Counted from the first letter of the stretch, positions 7,549 through 15,428 are shown. The stretch is DNA of 24,284 nucleotides from Methanocellales archaeon (GCA_013415795.1 JAAEEL010000010.1:1-24284); one strand, 5' to 3'. The notes: a model not told the origin generated them from the sequence alone. Numbers and translations: made by a program.

Positions 7549-7613
7549 AGAGTGGATAAACAATAGGGTAGATAAATAATAGAGTATAATAAATTAATAG
7601 AGTGGTAAAAATG
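7549..7613 (+). repeat. Imperfect ~16-bp tandem repeats before cetZ
   Basis: Four successive units start AGRGT: AGAGTGGATAAACAAT (7549-7564), AGGGTAGATAAATAAT (7565-7580), AGAGTATAATAAATTAAT (7581-7598) and AGAGTGGTAAAAATG (7599-7613). The last unit provides the weak ribosome-binding sequence and the start codon of cetZ. A TATATATA stretch at 7515-7522, overlapping the end of the PRC gene, could be a cetZ promoter whose transcript would begin within the first repeat. Confidence 0.6.
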
Positions 7614-8783
7614 AAACTCTTTTCAATCGGCTTTGGACAGGCAGGGGGTAAGATAATAGACCTGCTCCTAGAATACGATATGAGAACTCGCCAAAAATCC
7701 ATTGCTAGGGCTTTGGCTATTAATACTGCCAAAACAGACCTGATGGGTCTGACTAACATACCAATGGAAGATCGTCTGTTAATAGGTCAGACGGTAGCGA
7801 AAGGTCACGGCATTGGTGCAGACAACGAGATGGGTGCAAAGATAGCAACGGATGATATATATACGATTCAAAGCGCTGTGGATGTACGGGGCACTCATGA
7901 TACAGAGGCATTTTTGGTAGCAGCAGGCCTAGGCGGTGGAACAGGATCTGGAGGTGCCCCCGTAATTGCGAGAAGGCTGAAAAAACTCTATTCAGAGCCC
8001 GTCTATGGTCTGGGAATACTTCCTTCAAATGAGGAGGGCTCGCTATATTCATTGAATGCAGCCAGAAGCCTCATGACATTTATAAAAGAAGTTGACGCGT
8101 TATTTTTATTTGATAATGATACTTGGAAGAAGGAAGGAACAACCCTTGTAGAATCGTATCAGTTCATAAATGAAGAGATAGCCAGGAGGCTTGGCATCAT
8201 ACTTGGTGCAGGAGAATCACCGACGACAGCCAGAGGAAAGGTGGGTGAGTCGGTAATAGATTCGTCCGAGATCATAAACACGCTCAAAGGTGGAGAAATT
8301 TCGGTAATCGGCTATGCTAGAGAAGAGATAAAAAAAATTGGGCTACTGGGCAAACTCAGAAATATGTTCAGAAGGAAGTCATCAATAGATTCGCTCGATG
8401 CAACTACTAAGGTTGTTTCCTTGGCAAGAAGGGCTGCAATGGGGCGTTTGACGATGCCATGTGATATCAAAAGTGCCGAGAAAGCCCTCATTTTGGTAGC
8501 AGGACCGCCGGACCAGTTGAGCAGAGTTGGAACAGAAAAAGCTAGATTATGGCTTGAGGATGCAATAGGTGGCGGAGAAGTTCGCGGAGGAGATTATCCA
8601 ATACCGGGTAGTAAATATGTTGCATGTGTCATACTTTTAGCTGGTGTGTCAAATGTGCCACGAATCAAAGAACTACAACAACTCGCTATAGATGCACAGA
8701 TAAGGATGTCAGAATTTAGTGAGAAAAAAGGCGAGAGAATAGAAGAGTTGCTGAGGGCAGAAGATCTACAGCCGCTTTTCTGA
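7611..8783 (+). CDS. cetZ: CetZ-type archaeal tubulin/FtsZ-superfamily GTPase
   Basis: A cytoskeletal GTPase expected to polymerise in the cytosol; CetZ proteins affect cell shape and motility in haloarchaea. The N-terminus KLFSIGFGQAGGKIIDLLLE is the CetZ T1 loop. The tubulin signature GGGTGSG is at about 108-114. A later VIDSSEII fits the T7 catalytic loop (Asp217, Glu220). The ILPSNEEG stretch near 137-143 and the two-domain length (391 residues) also fit. The ATG at 7611 is chosen by match to the family N-terminus; a GTG nine bases upstream is less likely. There is no long C-terminal tail: the protein ends in an acidic helix (EELLRAEDLQPLF). It follows the PRC-barrel gene by 87 bases and precedes the secreted protein by 12. 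Confidence 0.93.
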   Translation: MKLFSIGFGQAGGKIIDLLLEYDMRTRQKSIARALAINTAKTDLMGLTNIPMEDRLLIGQTVAKGHGIGADNEMGAKIATDDIYTIQSAVDVRGTHDTEAFLVAAGLGGGTGSGGAPVIARRLKKLYSEPVYGLGILPSNEEGSLYSLNAARSLMTFIKEVDALFLFDNDTWKKEGTTLVESYQFINEEIARRLGIILGAGESPTTARGKVGESVIDSSEIINTLKGGEISVIGYAREEIKKIGLLGKLRNMFRRKSSIDSLDATTKVVSLARRAAMGRLTMPCDIKSAEKALILVAGPPDQLSRVGTEKARLWLEDAIGGGEVRGGDYPIPGSKYVACVILLAGVSNVPRIKELQQLAIDAQIRMSEFSEKKGERIEELLRAEDLQPLF

Positions 8784-8795
8784 TGGGGGGATGGA

Positions 8796-9632
8796 ATGAG
8801 AAGGTTGATCGCGTTTGGCATAATATTTTTGTTAGTCTTTGCTATCGGATCACAAAGCGCTCTTGCGCAGAAAATCGAAGAAGTTTCAAGGAGTGCTGTT
8901 CCCACCGAAGACTTATCGGTTGGAGAAATGGTACATATAGATGAAGTTGTTTTGAAAGAGGTTAGCCCTGATCTAACTGATAGGACCACATTACGTTTTA
9001 CTACGAGCTTGATTGACCCAATTTGGGACATTAAGATGGAGAATGCCAGTGGTTGGGCTTATCAGGATACACAGCGTGATTGGGAATTTACGCTGGAGTT
9101 CGATCATTCGATATATGATATCCTAAAAATCAGCTTATCTGGCACAGCACCTGAAGTTGGAAAGAAGGAATACTACTATTTGATGCATATCTCGATAGGT
9201 GACGAGGCAATAACCACGATCTCCGCCTATGTAACAACCGATGAAATTAATGAGGTTTTAGCTTCCATAGAAAGGGCGGACGAGAGAATAATGACGGCTA
9301 AAGACGAAATCAAATCTGCTGAAGATGCAGGTGTTCCAGCAGCTATGCTAGAAGCTTCAAAAGGTTTCCTTAACTCTGCAGAGGGGTCATTGGGTCGCGC
9401 TAAAGTTTTGTATGAGGTACCAGATATGGGGGCATCGAAACAAGCGGCTGAAGATGCCTACGGGGAGGCACAAAGATCATCTGAGGGCTTAACGGCTGCC
9501 ATAGAAGCTCATGAAAATCAACTGGCGCGTAACCAACTTATAAAATATGGCCTTATCGCAGTAGCCATCTTAATACTAATTGTGGTGGCGTTCCGGTTAA
9601 TCACTAAAAGAGGATGGGACCGACTGGGGTAG
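8796..9632 (+). CDS. Signal-peptide protein with extracellular domain, helical stalk and C-terminal membrane anchor
   Basis: Not recognised by name. 278 residues with a clear signal peptide (RRLIAFGIIFLLVFAIGSQS, cleavage likely after ALA near 25). A beta-rich domain (~45-145, with RTTLRFTTSLIDPIWDIKME and KKEYYYLMHISIG) is followed by an Ala/Glu-rich helical stalk (~150-245, INEVLASIERADERIMTAKD...). One transmembrane helix (about 248-266, LIKYGLIAVAILILIVVAF) and a short basic tail (RLITKRGWDRLG) end the protein. This predicts an outward-facing protein anchored at its C-terminus with a few basic residues inside. GGGGGGAT (8785-8792) is a strong ribosome binding site, and the cetZ stop is only 12 bases upstream, so the two are almost certainly cotranscribed. 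It could link the envelope to the CetZ structure; that is inference. Confidence 0.8.
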   Translation: MRRLIAFGIIFLLVFAIGSQSALAQKIEEVSRSAVPTEDLSVGEMVHIDEVVLKEVSPDLTDRTTLRFTTSLIDPIWDIKMENASGWAYQDTQRDWEFTLEFDHSIYDILKISLSGTAPEVGKKEYYYLMHISIGDEAITTISAYVTTDEINEVLASIERADERIMTAKDEIKSAEDAGVPAAMLEASKGFLNSAEGSLGRAKVLYEVPDMGASKQAAEDAYGEAQRSSEGLTAAIEAHENQLARNQLIKYGLIAVAILILIVVAFRLITKRGWDRLG

Positions 9633-9646
9633 AATATAGAATCAGA

Positions 9647-10540
9647 TCAGATTAGCTGCATCCATTCATACAATTTTTCAATCCCCTCTTTTATACTAAT
9701 CTCCGGTGTCCATCCCAATCTTTTTAATTTGGAAATATCTGGTAAGGAGGATTCGACGTCTCCTATCCACGATTCTCCGGTATATGTTGCTTTGGGGCAA
9801 ATACCTAGGGTATCAGAAATGATCTCTGCGATTTCGTTAACAGTCGTGGATATGCCGCTACCGACATTGTATGCTTCGCCTGACACCCCCTTCCCATATG
9901 CGATCATGAAAGCTTCCACCGTGTCATCGATGTATACATAGTCCTTCTTTTGCAATCCGTTCCCTATAATCTCCAAGTGCTTTGTGTCAAGTTCCAACTT
10001 CTTGAACAAATCATACATCACGCCCTTTGCATTACCTGGACCATATGCATTGAAGATTCGGAGCACTATTGTATCCAACCCAAATGTGCTGTTAAACGCA
10101 AAACAGTACATATCTCCTGCCGCCTTCGATGCACCATAGAAAGATATAGGTCGCATTGGATGTGATTCTTTGGTCGGCATCTCAGCAGAACCATAGACCG
10201 TCGATGTCGATGCATATATCACTTTTGCATTATGCTCTTTAGCTACAGAAAGAACGTTAAAGGCTCCTTCTGAATTTGTTTTGAAATCTGAAAGGGGATT
10301 TTTAGTGGATTCCGGTACTTTTGTCTGCGCAGCAAGGTGAAATACGCTTTTACAATCTTTCATACTCTCCCTTAGTTTTTCTATATCGAGTATATCCCCT
10401 CTGACCAGCCTAAAATTCCGATCTGTTAGAGATGATGGTTTCAAGTCATATCCGATGACATGAAAACCGCTCTCTAGAAGTCGTTTGGTTAGATGGGTGC
10501 CGATGAACCCGCTGCATCCTGTGACCATTATTTTTGACAT
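9647..10540 (-). CDS. NAD-dependent sugar-nucleotide epimerase/dehydratase
   Basis: An extended short-chain dehydrogenase of 297 residues. The N-terminal NAD loop is MVTGCSGFIGTHL (TGxxGFIG). FHLAAQTKVP carries the HLAA motif, and the catalytic Tyr-Lys pair is FYGASKAAGD, preceded by STSTVYGSAEMP. Later LRIFNAYGPG, DYVYIDDTVEAF and YNVGSG are typical of UDP-glucose 4-epimerase or UDP-glucuronate/GalNAc epimerase relatives. The exact sugar cannot be set from sequence. Its ATG directly follows the stop of glmM (TGAATG), so the pair probably makes UDP-activated sugars for glycoprotein or surface glycan synthesis. Confidence 0.88.
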   Translation of the reverse strand: MSKIMVTGCSGFIGTHLTKRLLESGFHVIGYDLKPSSLTDRNFRLVRGDILDIEKLRESMKDCKSVFHLAAQTKVPESTKNPLSDFKTNSEGAFNVLSVAKEHNAKVIYASTSTVYGSAEMPTKESHPMRPISFYGASKAAGDMYCFAFNSTFGLDTIVLRIFNAYGPGNAKGVMYDLFKKLELDTKHLEIIGNGLQKKDYVYIDDTVEAFMIAYGKGVSGEAYNVGSGISTTVNEIAEIISDTLGICPKATYTGESWIGDVESSLPDISKLKRLGWTPEISIKEGIEKLYEWMQLI

Positions 10541-11866
10541 TCAGCTCACTTGGTTGATCAAATCGATTCCATCCTTAGCAAGCTCATTTGCTCTCTTATT
10601 TGACTTGGACTCTGCATAGATTCGAATTATGGGCTCAGTTCCAGAAGCTCGGATCAATACCCACCCATCATCATACCAAATCTTCACCCCATCTGTTGTT
10701 TCTATGTTACTCTTCAGATTATCTAGGACTTTTTCCATCACTCCCTTTTTATCGATAACTCTCATCTTCTTCTTCACGTTATAGTATCTTGGTATCTCTT
10801 CAACAAGCTGTGACATCTTCTTTTCACAAATCATTTCAAGTATCTTTGCGACCGCCATTGCACCATCCCTACTGTATTGGTGCTCAGGGAATATCAGCCC
10901 GCCATTTCCTTCTCCACCGAATACAGCTCCCAGTTCAATCATTTTCCTCGCTACATGGATACTCCCTATGGGCGTCCACACCAACTCACCATCGCATTGC
11001 TCTACGACATCTTTAACGCATAACGACGAACTCACTGGAGTTACGAAAAAACCCCCTCTATTTTTCAAAGCATTTTTTGCGCATATAGCGAGTAAAACAT
11101 CTTCACTCACGAAAGATCCGTTTTCATCCACGAAAACTACTCTGTCAGCATCACCGTCATGTGCAACACCCAGATCTGCTCCACTTCTTTTCACCAGTGT
11201 AATCAGATCTCCGAGAACTTCGCCAGTTGGTTCTGGTGGCCTTTTAGGAAAGGTTCCGTCCAACTGTCCGTTTAACGTGATCACGTTGCAGCCCAATTCT
11301 CTTAATAAAGAAGGCGTAACAATGCCTCCTGCACCGCAGCCGGTGTCTACGACTACCTTGAAATTCCTTTTGCTTATTCTCTCTACGTTGACAAGTTTTT
11401 TTATTCCATCTTTATATCTTTGGATCGCATCATCTATAGACAATGCTCCAGTTCCGTTCCATTCTGCGTTTCTGAAGTTTTTTCCAGAGTATATCCTTTC
11501 TACTTTTCTTTCTTCCTCCCTACTGAACCCAATGCCGTCATCCGCTACAAATTTCAAGCCATTGTACTCTCTTGGGTTGTGAGATGCGGTTATGATGATT
11601 CCGGCATCCGTCTCATCTCTCACATAGTAGTTTATGGCAGGCGTGGGTGCAATTCCTAAATCGACAACCTTACAGCCTGTTGATAACAATCCAGATATGG
11701 CGGCATTTTTGAACATCTCTCCGGATATTCTTGTATCCCTTCCTATTGCCACAGTACCACCATCTATAAATGTTCCAAGACTCATGCTCAACTCTAGGAC
11801 AAGTTTTGGCGTCAACTCCTTGTTTACGATGCCTCTAACACCATCTGTTCCGAAAATTTGTTTCAT
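10541..11866 (-). CDS. glmM: Phosphoglucosamine mutase / alpha-D-phosphohexomutase
   Basis: Converts glucosamine-6-phosphate to glucosamine-1-phosphate (or acts on related hexose phosphates) on the way to UDP-GlcNAc. Signatures: KQIFGTDGVRGIVN at the start, the phosphoserine loop ITASHNPREYNG (Ser95), the Mg loop DGDADRVVFVD, the sugar loop GGEGNGG and the C-terminal phosphate-binding RASGTEPIIRIYAE. 441 residues fit. The ATG at 11866 matches the family start; a GTG four codons upstream is the alternative. Archaeal members may act on glucosamine, glucose or mannose phosphates, so GlmM is the likeliest but not the only reading. It is the first gene of a two-gene operon with the epimerase. Confidence 0.88.
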   Translation of the reverse strand: MKQIFGTDGVRGIVNKELTPKLVLELSMSLGTFIDGGTVAIGRDTRISGEMFKNAAISGLLSTGCKVVDLGIAPTPAINYYVRDETDAGIIITASHNPREYNGLKFVADDGIGFSREEERKVERIYSGKNFRNAEWNGTGALSIDDAIQRYKDGIKKLVNVERISKRNFKVVVDTGCGAGGIVTPSLLRELGCNVITLNGQLDGTFPKRPPEPTGEVLGDLITLVKRSGADLGVAHDGDADRVVFVDENGSFVSEDVLLAICAKNALKNRGGFFVTPVSSSLCVKDVVEQCDGELVWTPIGSIHVARKMIELGAVFGGEGNGGLIFPEHQYSRDGAMAVAKILEMICEKKMSQLVEEIPRYYNVKKKMRVIDKKGVMEKVLDNLKSNIETTDGVKIWYDDGWVLIRASGTEPIIRIYAESKSNKRANELAKDGIDLINQVS

Positions 11867-11880
11867 AATTGAGTTCACAA

Positions 11881-11890
11881 TATTATACCA
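11881..11890 (-). promoter_or_regulatory. TATA-like box for glmM
   Basis: On the minus strand TGGTATAATA lies 15-24 bases before the preferred ATG at 11866. With the usual archaeal spacing of about 25 bases from TATA to transcription start, the mRNA would begin at or very near the ATG, so glmM may be read from a leaderless transcript. No ribosome binding site is seen there, which agrees. Confidence 0.4.
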
Positions 11891-12001
11891 ATGATTAATA
11901 CGTTTAACCCTCTCGTTGTATTATTTAAGTTATGTGATCGTATGCATTGTAGTGATTTCTTTCTAAAGTCAATTTTATGGGCTTTAAGATTATTGCGAAA
12001 A

Positions 12002-12411
12002 TTAAAGTTCAAATTGATCAGAAAGATCGTTATTTTCTTTAAAAATATAGTATAATTTCTTTCTATCCTTCTTTACAAATATTGAGGTACCTCTAACAAT
12101 TTTTTCAACTGAGTGAATTTGAATTCCAGATTCGTTGAATTTTCTCTCTCTATTTGAATCAGCTTTAAATTAAAATGGACTTTTTATTGGGGCAATTTCA
12201 GTCTGATATGGATTGAACCCATTCTTTTTTATGGATATTTTTTTGTACCGTAATATAACAGAAGATAATAACCAATGATATAATAATCAAGAATTCTATT
12301 TTCTACTCTCTATGTAGGTTTAACTCCATCCTAAAAGACGCTTTTTATTTTCTCAAACGCTTCCAATGTTTTCAAGATTAATTTTTTGGTATTAAATCTA
12401 TGCTTTAACAT
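12002..12411 (-). pseudogene. Decayed protein-coding gene, family unknown
   Basis: The minus strand shows a disrupted frame of about 137 codons. It begins MLKHRFNTKKLILKTLEAFE and meets TAG at 12331-12333 and again at 12310-12312. It then runs VENRILDYYIIGYYLLLYYG to a TAA at 12229-12231. A one-frame shift in the A-run near 12225-12231 brings back NGFNPYQTEIAPIKSPF, a TAA at 12170-12172, and then 55 uninterrupted codons (FKADSNRERKFNE ... SIFVKKDRKKLYYIF) to a TAA at 12002. The pieces read like protein (Lys/Glu/Tyr-rich), not random AT-rich translation. I do not recognise the family. It fills much of the 790-bp gap between glmM and kptA. Confidence 0.5.
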
Positions 12412-12559
12412 GGATGATACAGATGTTGTTTATCAACTCTTATATTATTCGGAACCATGCTATCATTATTTCATCGCTCAATTATCCTCTGAGTATCCAT
12501 ACTAATTTTTTTTTACATAAATTATTTCTTTTATTAGCACTTTGTAATTAATATAATGA

Positions 12560-12576
12560 ATATATGCCGCATATAT
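12560..12576. promoter_or_regulatory. Perfect 17-bp palindrome upstream of kptA
   Basis: ATATATGC-C-GCATATAT has two perfect 8-base arms around one central base. It lies 82 bases upstream of the kptA ATG and overlaps the best TATA-like sequence there. It could be a repressor operator overlapping the promoter, or a hairpin at the start of the leader. Confidence 0.45.
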
Positions 12577-12657
12577 GGTGTTCGCATAAGATCAGAAAAC
12601 ATTTTAAAATACTAGCAAGATACGCAGAGAGGTCGTCACAAAGTCGGAGTGAGCAAT

Positions 12658-13287
12658 ATGGAAACTGGACAGATACGAATGTGCATAAAGCATGGATATT
12701 TTAGGGGGGAACAATGCGAGTGCGGAAACCACGGGAGTTTCGTTCTAAATGAAACTAGGGCAACAAAGCTCGGAAAGATGTTATCTGGATTATTAAGACA
12801 TTTTCCCCACGAGTTGGGTCTGAAGATGGATGCACAAGGTTGGGTGGATTTAAATCAACTACTCAGTGCAATAGAGGGTAAGTATCGGTGGTTTCATATA
12901 GAACATTTGTTTGCATTGATAGAGTCTGATGTCAAAGGTAGATATGAGCTATGTGAAGAAAGGATTCGTGCCAGGTATGCCCATTCTGTCAATGTAGATC
13001 TTGACTTTCCAGAAAACGAGTTGCAGGAACTGTATTATGGGACGACCATGGAGGAGGCGGGCAGGATCATGGATATTGGACTTAAGCCGGTCAGGCAAAG
13101 ATATGTTCACCTGAGCACCTCTTTTGAAGAGGCTATTAGGGTCGCAAAGTTTAGAACTGATCAGCCTGTGATAATAATAATCGATGCAAAAAACGCCCAA
13201 TCTCAAGGAATAAAGATTATGAACGTCAACGATCAAATTTGTATATCAGATAGCATCCCCACAGATTTTCTGGAGATCATTTCCTGA
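12658..13287 (+). CDS. kptA: RNA 2'-phosphotransferase, Tpt1/KptA family, with N-terminal zinc-finger-like segment
   Basis: Transfers an internal RNA 2'-phosphate to NAD, giving ADP-ribose 1'',2''-cyclic phosphate. Family signatures are seen: KLGKMLSGLLRHFPHELGLK, then DAQGWVDLNQLL, the R-Y-H-like region RYELCEERIRARYAHS, LYYGTTMEEA (substrate Thr/Gly loop) and RYVHLSTSFEEA. The first 25 residues carry Cys9, His12, Cys20, Cys22 and His25, a likely zinc-binding extension seen in some archaeal members. The ATG at 12658 (209 residues) is preferred to a GTG at 12649 because GGAGTGA (12646-12652) is correctly spaced to it. Its 3' end overlaps the convergent rtcA by 11 bases. Confidence 0.93.
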   Translation: METGQIRMCIKHGYFRGEQCECGNHGSFVLNETRATKLGKMLSGLLRHFPHELGLKMDAQGWVDLNQLLSAIEGKYRWFHIEHLFALIESDVKGRYELCEERIRARYAHSVNVDLDFPENELQELYYGTTMEEAGRIMDIGLKPVRQRYVHLSTSFEEAIRVAKFRTDQPVIIIIDAKNAQSQGIKIMNVNDQICISDSIPTDFLEIIS

Positions 13288-14269
13288 TACAAACCAAATC
13301 TCTTTCCTCTGTCTTAAATTTAACATCCAAGATTCTTTCGACCAACCAGATGTTTGTTCTTGCATGTGATGTTAGGGCTCTCGTGGTAAGGGAGCATTTC
13401 CCATCGGCCAATGCCATGTATGGTATCAACTGATCTGCTAGATGTACATCAGTGCTTGCACCAGATCTTAATTCATTCAGAAGGGCTTTTGCAGCCCCCC
13501 TTCCAACCTCTTCAGCAGGTTTGCCTTTTTCACCGAGGGAGCTCCCGCTCATTCCAGGACACCATAGTGTTATCCCACTACCAGTGGACTCATATTGGCT
13601 ACATTCTGTGGATATTTGGGCATCGTATTCTCCTTCTGCTAAAACTTCTTTTGCTGACGCTGCTTGTCTCGTTGCAACGTGCTCGGGTAGTCTTGAGCAG
13701 TGGGAAATGCCCATAATTTCGATTTTTTCCCTATGTAGAACAACTCCGCTCAGAACAGAGGGACGTATAACCGCCTTAACCAATCCTCCGCCCCTTGGGT
13801 AATATCCTCTCCTGATTAAATCGATGTGGGCATCATATCCCATTTTAGCTATCGTAGGTAGCATGACATACCTGAGATGATCCATGGGGGGGCTCCATGC
13901 GACATCCGTGCCACCTCTTATGTTAATCGAAATTGGATCTTTAATTCTAATGGCCACAGGCATCAGGCATTGTAGGAAAAGAGTTATGCTGCCTGCAGTG
14001 CCAATGTCTATATTGTATTCCCCGCTTTTAACCTCCTTCGGAGAGAATGTCAACTCTGTGGATCCCAATTTCAATCCACTAACATCCGCATCTGTTAGCA
14101 ATGCAATGCACCTTAATGCCTCCAAATGTTGAGCTGCCAACCCCGGCTTCGGTCTTTTTGACCTGATGTTATTAATGTAAACCGATCTTCCTGTAACCGC
14201 CGACAGTGCGATGCCTGTCCTGATTATTTGACCTCCTCCTTCTCCGTATGAGCCATCTATTTCCAGCAT
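13277..14269 (-). CDS. rtcA: RNA 3'-terminal phosphate cyclase
   Basis: Converts RNA 3'-phosphate ends to 2',3'-cyclic phosphate through an enzyme-His-AMP intermediate. The N-terminal EIDGSYGEGGGQIIRTGIAL is the class signature. RSKRPKPGLAAQHL, the RGYYPRGGG loop and the C-terminal HLADQLIPYMALADG with the adenylated His (about His276) follow. At 330 residues it matches archaeal RtcA. The ATG sits seven bases after GAGATT-type sequence with no strong ribosome binding site. It runs toward kptA, and the last bases of the two genes overlap. Confidence 0.95.
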   Translation of the reverse strand: MLEIDGSYGEGGGQIIRTGIALSAVTGRSVYINNIRSKRPKPGLAAQHLEALRCIALLTDADVSGLKLGSTELTFSPKEVKSGEYNIDIGTAGSITLFLQCLMPVAIRIKDPISINIRGGTDVAWSPPMDHLRYVMLPTIAKMGYDAHIDLIRRGYYPRGGGLVKAVIRPSVLSGVVLHREKIEIMGISHCSRLPEHVATRQAASAKEVLAEGEYDAQISTECSQYESTGSGITLWCPGMSGSSLGEKGKPAEEVGRGAAKALLNELRSGASTDVHLADQLIPYMALADGKCSLTTRALTSHARTNIWLVERILDVKFKTEERDLVCIRK

Positions 14270-14588
14270 TAAATCTCTAATAAAATCTGTTTTGCATTTA
14301 TTTGTTATGTTTCCATTATCCTAACTAATACTTTGATGATTGTGAGTTCATTTATGGTAAAAAAAGTAGATTGGTTATAAATAAAAAAACTTTTTTTGAA
14401 TTATGAGGGAATTTATTTAAAAAGAATTCAAGTTTGATGAAGTTTCAGAAAAATGAAATACAATTAATAAGCCCATCATAAATATGCAAATATGATCCTA
14501 ATGATGCTCAAAAATTTTCTTAAATTACTTCCAAACAAATGCCATCTACTTCAATCTTCGATGTTGTTGATCACGCCTTGTGGTGAAA
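14270..14588. other. Intergenic AT-rich stretch, no supported gene
   Basis: About 320 bases between the start of rtcA and the end of prs, both on the minus strand. It contains several A and T runs (for example AAAAAAACTTTTTTT around 14385-14397) that could help end or start transcription. Short broken frames occur (MVKKVDWL then stop, at 14354 on the plus strand) but nothing I can support as a gene. No tRNA or strong hairpin was seen. The rtcA promoter must lie here; no clear TATA box was fixed. Confidence 0.5.
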
Positions 14589-15428
14589 TCAATCCAAAGC
14601 TCTGGCAATCAGCGGCGCAACGCTTATGATGCTAACACCCCCCTCAACGGTGTCCGTAGCAATGATTTCCTTTACCCCTGCTTTGAACAATTTGACAACT
14701 GCGTTCTTAGCCAATATTGGATGTATGCAAGCAATGTAGGTATCATTGGACTTTTGTCTTCTTAGTAGTTCGATTGCCTCAGCCATGGTACCTCCAGTGG
14801 AGATCATATCGTCGATAAGTATGACATCCCTGTTCGCTACATCCAGATGTTTCGCTTTTATCTTCACCTCCTCCCCGCTCAGCCTTTTTTTCTCTAGCAC
14901 ATCATAATCTGCACCTAGCTTGGATGCAACCGATCTTGCGAGCGATCCTGCGAATTCGTCTGGTCCTATGAAGATAGGTTTTCGAAGATCAAGGGATTGC
15001 ATATATCTTCCTATTAACGGCGCTGCATCTAGATCTCGTGCTTTTACTTTGAAGTAATCCAAGACGGAGGGATCATGTATGTTTACCGTTAAAACTTCAT
15101 CTGCCTCAATCGTTTTTGCCATGACCCTTGCGCTAATAGCCTCTCCAGGTTGGAATCGTTTACCCTGGCGAGCGTACCCAAAATAAGGAATGACCACTTT
15201 AACTGATGCATCACTGCACGCATCAATCAACTGTAATAAGTATATTAAATCCTCGTCAGAAATCATACTTTGGATGATGACCACATCATCTATTTCATCT
15301 AACACGCGTACATATGTCTCGCCATCTGGAAATCTTTTATATTCTACAAGAGCAAGCTCACAATCCAATTCAGATGCAACTCTAGTTGCGAGCAATTGGG
15401 ATGCAGGACCACCAATAATCTTCATCAT
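14589..15428 (-). CDS. prs: Ribose-phosphate diphosphokinase (PRPP synthetase)
   Basis: Makes PRPP from ribose 5-phosphate and ATP for nucleotide, His and Trp synthesis, and in archaea for H4MPT-type cofactors. Motifs: KIIGGPASQLLATRVASELD at the N-terminus, the RFPDGETYVRV loop, QSMISDEDLIYLLQLIDACS, YFGYARQGKRFQPGEAISA (ATP flexible loop), HDPSVLDYF and the PRPP loop DVILIDDMISTGGTMAEA. 279 residues is normal for archaeal class members. Two adjacent ATG codons exist (15428, 15425). It stands alone on the minus strand, with remnants of another gene divergent upstream. Confidence 0.95.
   Translation of the reverse strand: MMKIIGGPASQLLATRVASELDCELALVEYKRFPDGETYVRVLDEIDDVVIIQSMISDEDLIYLLQLIDACSDASVKVVIPYFGYARQGKRFQPGEAISARVMAKTIEADEVLTVNIHDPSVLDYFKVKARDLDAAPLIGRYMQSLDLRKPIFIGPDEFAGSLARSVASKLGADYDVLEKKRLSGEEVKIKAKHLDVANRDVILIDDMISTGGTMAEAIELLRRQKSNDTYIACIHPILAKNAVVKLFKAGVKEIIATDTVEGGVSIISVAPLIARALD

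Noticed and set aside
10968..11582. Long plus-strand open frame (204 codons) opposite glmM
   Set aside because: It is a mirror of the glmM coding strand with low-complexity Ser/Pro content; all glmM motifs are on the minus strand.
12310..12333. The two TAG codons in the 12002-12411 remnant read as pyrrolysine
   Set aside because: The same frame is also broken by TAA codons and a frameshift, so readthrough at TAG would not restore the protein.
14354..14420. Possible third gene remnant (MVKKVDWL then stop, further short pieces)
   Set aside because: The pieces are too short and too AT-rich to separate from chance.
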